A stretch of 41,279 nucleotides of DNA from RGIG3009 sp045601465 (lineage in GTDB: Bacteria; Bacillota; Clostridia; Oscillospirales; Acutalibacteraceae). The stretch is from the NCBI GenBank assembly GCA_045601465.1, contig JAZRZU010000129.1, positions 1 through 41,279 on the forward strand. The letters are read 5' to 3'. Positions 7,991 through 16,137 of this stretch are shown piece by piece. The notes beneath the pieces were generated by a model, which was not told where the DNA came from, searched no databases, and worked only from the letters and a program-made list of their open reading frames with translations. The translations under genes and the position numbers were made by a program. How positions within the stretch are numbered: position 1 is the first letter of the stretch; each line of letters begins with the position of its first letter.

Positions 7991-8841
7991 GAACAAGCGT
8001 AAAATATATGGTGATCTATCGGCACAAAGACAAATATTCCATCAGTGAAATGTGTCGTTTCTTCGGCGTATCGCGCAGTGGTTATTATGGTTACGTATCA
8101 CGAATGAATATACCTGCATGGGATCTACCATTGGCTGAAAGGATACGGGAATGCCAGGACGAGTGCGGCAACACCTATGGATACCGCAGAGTACATATAT
8201 GGCTTGAAAGGAATGGCATATACCGCAATCCTAAGACAATACTAAGAGTTATGCAGAAATATGGGTTGTTATCGGTAATTCGAAGAAAGAAATACCGCAA
8301 CTATGGAGATTGTCTACACAAGTATCCCAATTTGCTAAACAGAGATTTTTCTGCCGAAAGACCAAATCAAAAGTGGGTTACAGATATTTCATACATACAC
8401 ACAAAGCAAGGAGTGTTGTATCTCTCGATCATTCGAGATTTATACGACAACAGTATTGTTGCATACAAGACCGGCACCGAGCAGAATGTTAATCTTGTGT
8501 TAAGTACCATTAAAGAAGCCAAGAAAAAAGAGAAGGTCACCGCAGAGCTGCAACTCCACAGTGACCAAGGCTTTCAATACACATCCCATCGGTATTTCAA
8601 GCTAACACAATCATACGGCATAACTCCGTCGATGTCAAGACGTGGTAATCCATATGACAATGCTTTGGCTGAAAATTTCTTTTCTATTCTTAAAACAGAG
8701 TGTATTTACCGAACCAAACTTCAGACCTATGAGGAGGCTCGCCTCCTCATAGGTGAGTACATTCATTTCTACAATCACCAGCGCATTCAACTAAAAACAA
8801 AACTGACACCACTTGAAAAGCGATGCCAGTTCGTTGCTTAA
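7987..8841 (+). CDS. IS3-family transposase OrfB (DDE catalytic subunit)
   Basis: 284 residues. The N-terminal HTH_21 region (GVSRSGYYGYVSR, then CGNTYGYRRVHIWL) is followed by an rve integrase core. The catalytic triad is Asp133 (WVTDISYI), Asp193 (LHSDQGFQYTS) and Glu229 (NALAENFFSILK), with the exact 35-residue D-E spacing of the DD(35)E class. It ends with the usual YIHFYNHQRIQ motif. The GTG start overlaps the orfA stop and has AAAGGAA ahead. The gene is intact. It also contains a perfect 30-bp palindrome at 8725-8754. Confidence 0.93.
   Translation: MRTSVKYMVIYRHKDKYSISEMCRFFGVSRSGYYGYVSRMNIPAWDLPLAERIRECQDECGNTYGYRRVHIWLERNGIYRNPKTILRVMQKYGLLSVIRRKKYRNYGDCLHKYPNLLNRDFSAERPNQKWVTDISYIHTKQGVLYLSIIRDLYDNSIVAYKTGTEQNVNLVLSTIKEAKKKEKVTAELQLHSDQGFQYTSHRYFKLTQSYGITPSMSRRGNPYDNALAENFFSILKTECIYRTKLQTYEEARLLIGEYIHFYNHQRIQLKTKLTPLEKRCQFVA
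8725..8754. repeat. perfect palindrome inside orfB
   Basis: Arms ACCTATGAGGAGGC and GCCTCCTCATAGGT are perfect 14-bp complements with a 2-nt centre, encoding residues around TYEEARLLIGE. Confidence 0.7.
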
Positions 8842-8932
8842 AATTTAATTTTAACTACCATAAAGGCGGTTTTGTACTGTCCGCACAAATTGGGGCAGTT
8901 CATACATTCGGTGGGCGGCTTTTTCGACTTTC

Positions 8933-9172
8933 TTATTTCGTCAGTTCTTCTAAACAAGCAGGGCAAATATTTCGTCCTTTGAAAGAAATAACGCCCTTGG
9001 CATCCCCGCAGAACAGGCAGGACGGTTGGTATTTTTTCAAAATGACCATGTCATCTTCTACGAAAATTTCAACGGGATCTTTTTCTTCAATCTGCAACGT
9101 GCGACGAAGCTCAATCGGCAACACAATTCTCCCTAAATTATCCAGCTTCCGCACAATACCTGTTGATTTCAT
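8933..9172 (-). CDS. AbrB/SpoVT-family transition-state regulator
   Basis: 79 residues. The first 50 form the swapped-hairpin AbrB DNA-binding domain (STGIVRKLDNLGRIVLPIEL, then EIFVEDDMVILKKY), as in AbrB, Abh and SpoVT, which act as transition-state and sporulation regulators. The C-terminus has CLFCGD and CPAC (CxxC...CxxC), a likely Zn-binding tail common in clostridial members. TAAGGAGG precedes the ATG, and a near-consensus sigma-A promoter lies upstream. Its terminator is broken by the IS element 8 bp past the stop codon, so transcripts may run antisense into the IS. Confidence 0.9.
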   Translation of the reverse strand: MKSTGIVRKLDNLGRIVLPIELRRTLQIEEKDPVEIFVEDDMVILKKYQPSCLFCGDAKGVISFKGRNICPACLEELTK

Positions 9173-9200
9173 AAGTCAACCTCCTTATTGAATTATCCAT

Positions 9201-9229
9201 ATTGTACCACAATTTCAAAAAAATGTCAA
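9201..9229 (-). promoter_or_regulatory. sigma-A promoter of the AbrB-type gene
   Basis: TTGACA (9224-9229), 17-bp spacer and TACAAT (9201-9206) on the minus strand, 28 bp before the start codon. It is divergent from the recJ promoter. Confidence 0.85.
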
Positions 9230-9285
9230 TCTCTGAAATTTTATGAAAAAATATAGGGGTTTGTCGGGAATTGTGCAAGAATGGG

Positions 9286-9314
9286 TTGAATCTTTTCATA
9301 AATAATGTTAAAAT
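9286..9314 (+). promoter_or_regulatory. sigma-A promoter of the recJ-relA operon
   Basis: TTGAAT (9286-9291), 17-bp spacer and TAAAAT (9309-9314), about 35 bp ahead of the recJ GTG. It is the only convincing promoter seen before 17 kb, so it may drive the whole operon to the kinase gene. Confidence 0.7.
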
Positions 9315-9349
9315 GAATCTGTATATTTGCATGCAGGAGGTGGGCGCTG

Positions 9350-11386
9350 GTGGGTTATAAACAGTGGTCTTTTTTACCGGTCGATAAAGAGCTGGCAGGT
9401 GACCTGCTGGCGGAATGTGGATTCGACCCGCTGCTTTGTTTGCTGATGACGGGACGGGGCATCAAAAGCGCCGAGGAAGCCGTGGAGTTTTTGACCGGAA
9501 ACGAGTTGCAAAGCGACCCGTTTTTGTTTGCGGATATGGACGTAGCGGTTGAGCGTGTGCAGCGTGCCGTTGACCAAGGCGAAAAGATTTTGATATACGG
9601 TGATTACGATGTCGATGGTATAACTTCGACGGTTTTGCTGTATTCCTATTTACGGGATAAAGGTGCGTTTGTATCGTATCGTTTACCCCTGCGAGAGGGT
9701 GAGGGATACGGGCTGCATTGTGACGGTATTGAAGAGATGGCGGCGCAAGGTGTCAATCTCATCATTACGGTGGATAACGGCATCAGCGCCGTAGAGGAGA
9801 TCGCACTGGCCAATGAACGAGGCATGGACGTGGTGGTAGTCGACCATCACCAACCGCAAGAGAAGTTGCCCCCTGCGGTGGCGGTCGTGGACCCGCATCG
9901 TCATGACTGTCCCAGTGAATTTAAAGATTATGCCGGTGTCGGCATGGCATTTTATTTGGTATGTGCGTTGGAAGGCGACGCCGAATGGGCGTTGCGTGAA
10001 TACGGCGATTTGGTGGCACTGGGCACCTTGGCGGACGTGATGCCGTTGCGTCAAGATAATCGTATTTTTGTACGCTGCGGCTTACAAAACATTAACGCAC
10101 AAAAGCGTATGGGCCTTCATGCATTACGTCGGCAGATTGGTGTTGACGGTGTCAATCAGACCTCTACCGCTGTCACCTTTACGTTGGTCCCCCGCCTGAA
10201 TGCGGCGGGACGGATGGGAAATCCGGCGACAGCAGCTTCTTTGTTACTTTGTGATAAGGAAGAGGTGGCGGAGTGCCTTGCCGGCGAAATTTGCGAACTC
10301 AATGCAAAGCGACAGGAAGCCGAAACCGCTATTTTGACGCCATTGCTTTCGCAACTGTCAGCGGATCCCGTCCGCACGGCTCAACGAGTGCTGGTGGTGT
10401 GGGGCGAAGGCTGGCACCACGGTGTGTTGGGTATTTTGGCATCCCGTTTGCAGGAACGGTACGGCAGACCGTGTGTTGTGCTGTCGGTCGAAAATGGCAT
10501 TGCACGTGGTTCCGGTCGAAGCCTGAAAGGGTTTTCACTCTTTAAAGCACTGCAAGCATGCGATTCTTGTTTGCTTGGCTACGGCGGTCATGAATTGGCG
10601 GCGGGTGTGACGTTGGAAGCATCCCGTTTAGAAGAATTTTGCTCGGCGATCAATCAATATGCCGCCGAAACCATGCCGGAAATGCCGACGGCGCAGGTGC
10701 GGATGGACTGCCGTTTAAAACCCAGCCAGATCAAAGCGGAACTGTTGAACGTTTTGTCGGCGCTGGAACCGTTTGGTGCGGGTAATCCGCAACCGTTGTT
10801 CGGTTTGTATCGCATGACGCTGGAACGCATCGACCCGGTGGGCGGCGGTAAACATCTGCGGCTGACCTTCGTGCGTGACGGTGTGCGTGTAACGGCTATG
10901 CAATTTTCGACTACACTTGATAAATTCCCGTTTACGGTGGGGGATATACTAAACCTGTCGGTTTCGCTGGACCGCAACGAATTTCGTGGTGCGGTCAGCG
11001 TATCGGTGGTTATCCGAGATATCCGTTATGCGGCGCTGGACCAGGAAGAAATGTTGCACACGTTACGTATCCACGATGCGGTTGTGCGGCGTGATTTTGA
11101 ACAAAACGGAACGGTTCAGCCCAATCGTGACGCAGCGGCTTCGGTTTATCGTACACTCAAAGCCAATTCGTTTTGTGGAACACTTGAAACATTGGTTCAT
11201 CAGTTGTCAAAACCGCCGTATACCGGTATCGACGTTTTGATTTCGTTGGATATGCTGCGGGAAGCCGGCTTGATTGACTGGTATGATTACGGCAACACCG
11301 TATCCGCCGCCGTTCGTCCGGTAGAGGGAAAAAGCAATTTATTCAGTACCGCCACCGCACGGTATTTACAGAAAAGCGAGGGGTAA
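9350..11386 (+). CDS. recJ: single-stranded-DNA-specific exonuclease RecJ
   Basis: 678 residues. RecJ is a 5'-3' ssDNA exonuclease of recombinational and mismatch repair. Visible are DHH-family motif I IYGDYDVDGIT (Asp85, 87, 89), VDNGIS (Asp142), and the name motif VDHH (165-167), which together bind Mn2+. The DHHA1 region (VLVVWGEGWHHGVLGILASR, then GSGRS and GYGGHELAAG) and an OB-fold region follow. The GTG start is set by GGAGGTG 7 bp upstream; no in-frame ATG fits. relA begins 2 bp after the stop, so the pair is translationally coupled. A C-terminal extension of about 100 residues follows the OB region, as in other Firmicutes RecJ proteins. Confidence 0.95.
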   Translation: MGYKQWSFLPVDKELAGDLLAECGFDPLLCLLMTGRGIKSAEEAVEFLTGNELQSDPFLFADMDVAVERVQRAVDQGEKILIYGDYDVDGITSTVLLYSYLRDKGAFVSYRLPLREGEGYGLHCDGIEEMAAQGVNLIITVDNGISAVEEIALANERGMDVVVVDHHQPQEKLPPAVAVVDPHRHDCPSEFKDYAGVGMAFYLVCALEGDAEWALREYGDLVALGTLADVMPLRQDNRIFVRCGLQNINAQKRMGLHALRRQIGVDGVNQTSTAVTFTLVPRLNAAGRMGNPATAASLLLCDKEEVAECLAGEICELNAKRQEAETAILTPLLSQLSADPVRTAQRVLVVWGEGWHHGVLGILASRLQERYGRPCVVLSVENGIARGSGRSLKGFSLFKALQACDSCLLGYGGHELAAGVTLEASRLEEFCSAINQYAAETMPEMPTAQVRMDCRLKPSQIKAELLNVLSALEPFGAGNPQPLFGLYRMTLERIDPVGGGKHLRLTFVRDGVRVTAMQFSTTLDKFPFTVGDILNLSVSLDRNEFRGAVSVSVVIRDIRYAALDQEEMLHTLRIHDAVVRRDFEQNGTVQPNRDAAASVYRTLKANSFCGTLETLVHQLSKPPYTGIDVLISLDMLREAGLIDWYDYGNTVSAAVRPVEGKSNLFSTATARYLQKSEG

Positions 11387-11388
11387 TC

Positions 11389-13596
11389 GTGCAACAAAGC
11401 GACATTATGTATCAAGACCAGGCGATTGCCGCCTTAAAACAAGCAATCGCCGACAGTGGCAAAAAATACGATAACGAGCAAATCCACCGTGCCGTTACCC
11501 TGGCATGTGAGGCGCATGAAGGGCAAAAGCGGTATTCCGGCGGCGATTACGTGTGTCATCCGTTACAGGTAGCGTGTATTTTGCTGGAACTCGGCATGGA
11601 TAACGAAACGATCGTGGCAGCGATTCTGCACGACGTCGTGGAGGATACCAAAGTTGAATTGGACGACATCCGTCGGCAATTCGGCGAGGATGTGGCATTG
11701 TTGGTAGATGGCGTCACCAAAATTACCAAAATGCCGTTTTCGACCCGTGAAGAAGAGCAGGGAGAAAACGTCCGCAAGATGCTGTTGGCGATGGCGAAGG
11801 ATATTCGGGTTATCATCATCAAGCTGGCTGACCGCTTGCATAATATGCGGACCAGTTCCGGCTGGTACCCGCAGAAACGGCGGGATAAAGCCAAAGAAAC
11901 ACTCGATATCTATGCCCCCATTGCGCACCGTCTGGGTATTCGTGCCATCAAAGAGGAACTGGAAGATATTTCGCTTCACTTGTTAGACCCGATGGCGTGC
12001 GAAGAAATTGAACAAAACTTGCAGATGCGCAGCGATGATCGTGCCGCCTTCTTGGAAACGATCCAACAACAGATCCGTGACCGACTGGGCGAATACGGTA
12101 TGCAACCTTACGTGTGCGGCCGTATCAAGAGTATAGCGGGTATCTATCGTAAAATGTATATGCAAGGCCGTGCATTTGAGGAAATCTATGACGTATATGC
12201 TGTCCGTATTATCGTGGACAGCGTAAACGATTGCTATAACGTGCTGGGTATCGTTCACGACCTGTTCCATCCGCTTCCCAATCGGTTTAAGGATTATATC
12301 TCGACACCGAAAGCGAATATGTATCAGTCGTTGCATACGACGGTCATCAGCCATGAAAAGATTTCGTTTGAGGTGCAGATCCGCACGTGGGAAATGCACC
12401 AAACGGCGGAATACGGTATTGCGGCGCATTGGAAATACAAACTCGGTATTCAGAAAAAAGATCGATTAGAGGAAAAAGTTGCGTGGGTACGGCAGTTTAT
12501 TGAAAGCCAGCAAGACGTAGACGATGCACAGGACATCGTACGGTCGATCAAAACCGACCTATCCTCCGATGATGTGTTTGTATTCTCCCCTCGTGGCAGG
12601 GTGGTCAGCTTACCCCGTGGCGCAACGGTCATCGATTTTGCCTATGCGATTCACTCGGAAGTCGGCAACCGCATGGTCGGTGCCAAGGTCGACGGACGCA
12701 TCGTGCCGATTGACTACGAAGTGAAAACCGGCGAAGTGGTGGAGATTTTAACCACCTCCGCTGCAAACCACGGCCCCAGCCGAGATTGGTTGCAACTGGT
12801 TAAGACCAGTGAAGCGCGCAATAAAATTCGTTCCTGGTATAAACGGGAGCGCCGTGATGAGAACATCCAACAAGGTCGGGAAGAACTGGAACGGGAAATG
12901 GCACGGAACTTTATCCGTTTATCCGGTCCCGATTTGAATGACTTTTTGCTTACGCAGGCGAAACGTCAGCATTGTGATACGGTGGATGATTTTTATGCAG
13001 CCATCGGGTATGGCGGTATCCAGCTGTCACGCCTTGTTTCTCGTATGAAGGAGGATGCGGCGAAATATACCGCCACACCGGAGAATATCACACCCCAAAG
13101 CATTACGGCATCCGCTAAACCCCATCGTCATCACAACGGCGGTGTCATCATCGAAAATATGGATAACTGCCTTGTCAAATTTGCTCGTTGCTGCAACCCC
13201 GTGCCGGGTGATGACATTGTCGGATTTATCACCCGAGGATACGGCGTATCCATCCATAAATGCGATTGTTCCAACGTGCCCAAAGACCCGTCCAAGAGCG
13301 CCGAGCCGGAGCGTTGGGTTCGGGTATCGTGGGAGGATAGCGTCCGTGAAGAATTCAAAGCGGAACTGCACATTTTGGCAACCGACCGCATTGAGTTGTT
13401 GGCGGATATTACGGCGCAGCTTGCCGCTATGCACGTCATGATCTACGGCATGCAGGCACGTGGTACGAACGACGGGCACGGGGATATGTTTATTACCATC
13501 GGCGTTAACAGTCTGCAACATCTGCAAGAAGTGATCACCCGCCTGAAACGGGTAAACGGAGTGGAAAATATTACACGTGGAGGAACGAATTCATGA
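11389..13596 (+). CDS. relA: bifunctional (p)ppGpp synthetase/hydrolase
   Basis: 735 residues with the full long-RSH layout. The HD hydrolase domain has CHP (His57), HDVVEDT (81-87) and LADRLHNMRT (147-155). The synthetase domain spans about 240-350, with GRIKS, the RFKD tetrad at 299-302 typical of bifunctional Rel rather than RelA-only enzymes, and YISTPKANMYQSLHT. TGS lies at about 395-455, then a zinc-finger region (CCNPVPGD) and a C-terminal ACT domain. It makes and breaks ppGpp from GTP/GDP in the stringent response. The start is GTG behind GAGGGG. Its stop overlaps dtd by ATGA; relA-dtd adjacency is common in Firmicutes. Confidence 0.96.
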   Translation: MQQSDIMYQDQAIAALKQAIADSGKKYDNEQIHRAVTLACEAHEGQKRYSGGDYVCHPLQVACILLELGMDNETIVAAILHDVVEDTKVELDDIRRQFGEDVALLVDGVTKITKMPFSTREEEQGENVRKMLLAMAKDIRVIIIKLADRLHNMRTSSGWYPQKRRDKAKETLDIYAPIAHRLGIRAIKEELEDISLHLLDPMACEEIEQNLQMRSDDRAAFLETIQQQIRDRLGEYGMQPYVCGRIKSIAGIYRKMYMQGRAFEEIYDVYAVRIIVDSVNDCYNVLGIVHDLFHPLPNRFKDYISTPKANMYQSLHTTVISHEKISFEVQIRTWEMHQTAEYGIAAHWKYKLGIQKKDRLEEKVAWVRQFIESQQDVDDAQDIVRSIKTDLSSDDVFVFSPRGRVVSLPRGATVIDFAYAIHSEVGNRMVGAKVDGRIVPIDYEVKTGEVVEILTTSAANHGPSRDWLQLVKTSEARNKIRSWYKRERRDENIQQGREELEREMARNFIRLSGPDLNDFLLTQAKRQHCDTVDDFYAAIGYGGIQLSRLVSRMKEDAAKYTATPENITPQSITASAKPHRHHNGGVIIENMDNCLVKFARCCNPVPGDDIVGFITRGYGVSIHKCDCSNVPKDPSKSAEPERWVRVSWEDSVREEFKAELHILATDRIELLADITAQLAAMHVMIYGMQARGTNDGHGDMFITIGVNSLQHLQEVITRLKRVNGVENITRGGTNS

Positions 13597-14045
13597 AAGC
13601 CATTTTCCAACGTGTCTATGATGCCTCGGTTGAGGTCGAGGGTCAAATCGTAGGCGAGATCGGCAAAGGTGCGTTGATCTTGCTCGGCGTTGAGAAGGAC
13701 GATACACCGGCGCACGCAACGCTCATGGCACAAAAGATTGCCAATCTACGGGTGTTTGTGGACGAAAATCATAAAATGAACTGCTCGCTGCTTACGATTG
13801 GCGGGGAGGCGTTGGTGGTATCCAATTTCACGTTATGCGCCAATTGCTCTCACGGCCGTCGCCCCGAATTTATGGCAGCGGCACGTCCCGAACAGGCGGA
13901 GCCTTTATACGAATTATTTATGGAACAACTGCGTGAACAGGGTGTTTGCAAGGTGGCAGCGGGTCGGTTCGGCGCCGATATGACGGTTCATATGCGTGGC
14001 CATGGTCCGGTCACCATTCCGCTGGACACAAAAGACTGGATGTGA
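13593..14045 (+). CDS. dtd: D-aminoacyl-tRNA deacylase
   Basis: 150 residues, the usual DTD length. It removes D-amino acids (and Gly from tRNA-Ala) wrongly loaded on tRNA. The N-terminus MKAIFQRVYDASVEVEG, GALILLGVEKDD and KIANLRVFVDE are typical. The active-site SQFTL motif reads SNFTL here (77-81), and the cross-subunit Gly-cisPro motif is retained at 138-139 but as GHGPVTI instead of NDGPVTI. These changes may mark a clostridial subgroup. The ATG overlaps the relA stop, with GGAGG 10 bp ahead. Confidence 0.92.
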   Translation: MKAIFQRVYDASVEVEGQIVGEIGKGALILLGVEKDDTPAHATLMAQKIANLRVFVDENHKMNCSLLTIGGEALVVSNFTLCANCSHGRRPEFMAAARPEQAEPLYELFMEQLREQGVCKVAAGRFGADMTVHMRGHGPVTIPLDTKDWM

Positions 14046-14049
14046 CTGC

Positions 14050-14658
14050 ATGACGTATGAACGATTGCCGGTTGGCGCCTATCAAGCCAACTGTTGCTTG
14101 GTGTATGATGAAAGTGGTCGAGCCATCGTCATCGACCCGGGCGACGAAGCGGCTCGTTTGCTTGCCAAGATACGGGAAAACGGATTACAGGTGGAGGCAA
14201 TTTTGCTCACCCATGTCCATTTTGACCATATCGGAGCAGTACAAGCGTTGCAGCATGAAACGGGAGCCCCTTTATACGTGCACGAAGCAGAACAAAAAGC
14301 GCTTACCAACCCTGTATACAGCATGGTGACGGAGCCGCTATCCTTCGTTGCCGACCACGTGTTGCGGGATAACGATACGGTTACGGTCGAGTCGATGACA
14401 CTCACGGTATTGCATACGCCGGGACATACCGAGGGAAGCGTTTGCTATCTGTGTGAAAATACGCTGTTTGCCGGCGATACGCTGTTTGCGGGCAGTGTTG
14501 GCAGAACGGATTTTGCGGGCGGTAGTTTTACCGCCTTGCGTGAAAGCCTGGTGCGATTGTCCGCCTTACCGGATCAGGTTGTGGTGGTGCCGGGCCACGG
14601 CGCCGAAACCACGATTGGAGCAGAAAAACGGTCAAATCCTTTTATGACAGGACTGTAA
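14050..14658 (+). CDS. MBL-fold metallo-hydrolase (YqgX/glyoxalase II-like)
   Basis: 202 residues. It carries the metal-binding THVHFDH motif (His55, His57, Asp59, His60), His126 in HTPGHTEGS, Asp143 in AGD, the GSVGRTDF motif and His183 in PGHG. This is the single-domain, glyoxalase-II-like group often found next to dtd in Firmicutes; the substrate is uncertain (thioester or similar). The ATG at 14050 is 4 bp past the dtd stop with only a weak site, suggesting coupling; the reading frame is open further upstream inside dtd. Confidence 0.88.
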   Translation: MTYERLPVGAYQANCCLVYDESGRAIVIDPGDEAARLLAKIRENGLQVEAILLTHVHFDHIGAVQALQHETGAPLYVHEAEQKALTNPVYSMVTEPLSFVADHVLRDNDTVTVESMTLTVLHTPGHTEGSVCYLCENTLFAGDTLFAGSVGRTDFAGGSFTALRESLVRLSALPDQVVVVPGHGAETTIGAEKRSNPFMTGL

Positions 14659-14661
14659 ACA

Positions 14662-16137
14662 ATGGTTTTATATCTATACGGACACGATTATCACTTTGAA
14701 CTGCAAAACGTCTGCCGTTTATTCTTACCCCAAGAAAAATTGACGGTAGCCGATTCAAAACATACCCCGTCGGATGGCGCTGCCTTGACGGCACGGTTGG
14801 AAAAAGGGGAGCAGAACACCGCCCTTAGCTGCCGCTTGCAGCTGGATGACTACGATGAGCAGCGTTTTGCAACTGTAGACAATGCGGTAAAAAACTATTC
14901 CGACGAATGTGAGCTTGTGTTATGCCAGTTGTTGTATGACCTTTTATGTGATGCGTTTCAAACATCACAGGACTGGGGTATCGTCACCGGTGTTCGACCG
15001 ATCAAACTTCTGCGCCGCTTGGTAGCGCAGGACGGGGAGGAGGCGGCGGTACGTTATCTGCGTGAGCGCCTTTATGTCAGCGAACGCAAATTAGCGCTTT
15101 GCTGTTCCACACTTCATGCGGAAAATCGCATTTTATCCCTCTCGAAACCTCGCTCATTTAGCCTGTATATCTCCATTCCGTTTTGCCCGTCACGGTGTGA
15201 TTATTGCTCGTTTGTATCCCAAACCGTCACACGTGCTGCCAAACTCATTCCCGCATACGTTGATGCGCTTGTGCAGGAGATTGCCTATACCGGTGCTTTG
15301 GCAAAAGAGCTGGGACTACGGTTGGAAACGGTGTATTTCGGCGGTGGAACTCCTACCACCCTCACGCCCAAACAACTCACACGGCTGACCAAAGCGGTGG
15401 AGGATGCCTTTGACCTTTCTACGGTACGGGAATACACCGTTGAGGCGGGCCGTCCCGACACGGTCACGGAGGAAAAGTTACAGATACTCAAAACCGCAGG
15501 GGTGTCCCGCATCAGCATCAATCCGCAAACACTCAGCGATGCGGTGCTGTGTGAAATGGGACGAAAACATACCGTACAGCAGTTTTATGATGCGTTTGAG
15601 ATTGCTCGCCGTACAGGGCATACGAATATCAATACCGATTTAATTGCGGGTCTGCCCGGGGACGGATATGAGAGTTTTTGCCGTACCATTGACGGGATTT
15701 TGGCATTATGCCCCGAAAGTATTACGGTGCATACGCTTTCCATGAAACGTGCCGCCAACCTCATGCTGCAAAAACGTGCGGACTATCGTCGTGCGGATGA
15801 GGCAGTGGACATGGTTCGTCATACCGCTGAACGCTTACCGACGGCAGGGTATCATCCCTACTATTTGTATCGGCAGAGCCGAACGGTCGGCAACCAAGAA
15901 AACGTCGGCTGGGCACGTGACGGGTTTGAAGGACTGTATAACGTCTATATCATGGACGAAACGCACACGATTTTGGGATGCGGTGCGGGTGCGGTCTCCA
16001 AATTAAAGCAACCGCATGCGGATTATTTGGAACGCATCTTTAATTATAAATTCCCGTATGAATATAATGACGGATTAGCGGAAATGCTGAATCGAAAGAA
16101 TGCCGTTCGAGAGTTTTATGAAAGGGTGGGCTTATGA
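14662..16137 (+). CDS. hemZ: HemZ-type radical SAM coproporphyrinogen III oxidase-like protein
   Basis: 491 residues. A HemZ-specific N-terminal part (about 1-160, including GIVTGVRPIKLL) precedes a radical SAM core with CPSRCDYC (Cys175, Cys179, Cys182) in SLYISIPFCPSRCDYCSF, a YFGGGTPT SAM-binding motif and VEAGRPDT. HemN/HemZ proteins decarboxylate coproporphyrinogen III without oxygen; clostridial HemZ may be involved in heme or in an unknown reaction. It lies 3 bp after the hydrolase gene and overlaps the next gene by ATGA. Radical SAM turnover yields 5'-deoxyadenosine, which the deaminase downstream could recycle (inference). Confidence 0.92.
   Translation: MVLYLYGHDYHFELQNVCRLFLPQEKLTVADSKHTPSDGAALTARLEKGEQNTALSCRLQLDDYDEQRFATVDNAVKNYSDECELVLCQLLYDLLCDAFQTSQDWGIVTGVRPIKLLRRLVAQDGEEAAVRYLRERLYVSERKLALCCSTLHAENRILSLSKPRSFSLYISIPFCPSRCDYCSFVSQTVTRAAKLIPAYVDALVQEIAYTGALAKELGLRLETVYFGGGTPTTLTPKQLTRLTKAVEDAFDLSTVREYTVEAGRPDTVTEEKLQILKTAGVSRISINPQTLSDAVLCEMGRKHTVQQFYDAFEIARRTGHTNINTDLIAGLPGDGYESFCRTIDGILALCPESITVHTLSMKRAANLMLQKRADYRRADEAVDMVRHTAERLPTAGYHPYYLYRQSRTVGNQENVGWARDGFEGLYNVYIMDETHTILGCGAGAVSKLKQPHADYLERIFNYKFPYEYNDGLAEMLNRKNAVREFYERVGL

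Larger units (their letters stand above)
7557..8902 (+). mobile_element. IS3-family insertion sequence (1346 bp)
   Basis: Bounded by imperfect terminal inverted repeats that begin TGAAC and share an inner CGGACA..A.AAAA block. The flanking direct repeat is TAC on both sides (7554-7556 and 8903-8905), the 3-bp duplication usual for IS3 elements. It carries the two-ORF arrangement orfA/orfB with a DDE transposase. Both reading frames are intact, so it may be active or recent. I do not assign a named IS. Confidence 0.9.
7536..8924 (-). terminator. abrB terminator split by an insertion sequence
   Basis: The left arm AAAAAGCCGCCCACCGA (7536-7552) and right arm TCGGTGGGCGGCTTTTT (8908-8924) are perfect 17-bp complements now held 1.36 kb apart by the IS element. 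Removing the IS and one TAC duplication rebuilds a hairpin with a 6-nt loop just downstream of abrB. It would have ended the abrB transcript and insulated the operon below. Confidence 0.85.

Noticed and set aside
9241..9285. Spo0A box near TTTGTCGGGAA upstream of recJ
   Set aside because: It matches only part of the TTGTCRAA consensus, too weak to report as a site.
9374..10054. Minus-strand frames within recJ
   Set aside because: They overlap the catalytic DHH core on the opposite strand. Their composition mirrors recJ codons and no ribosome binding site is visible.
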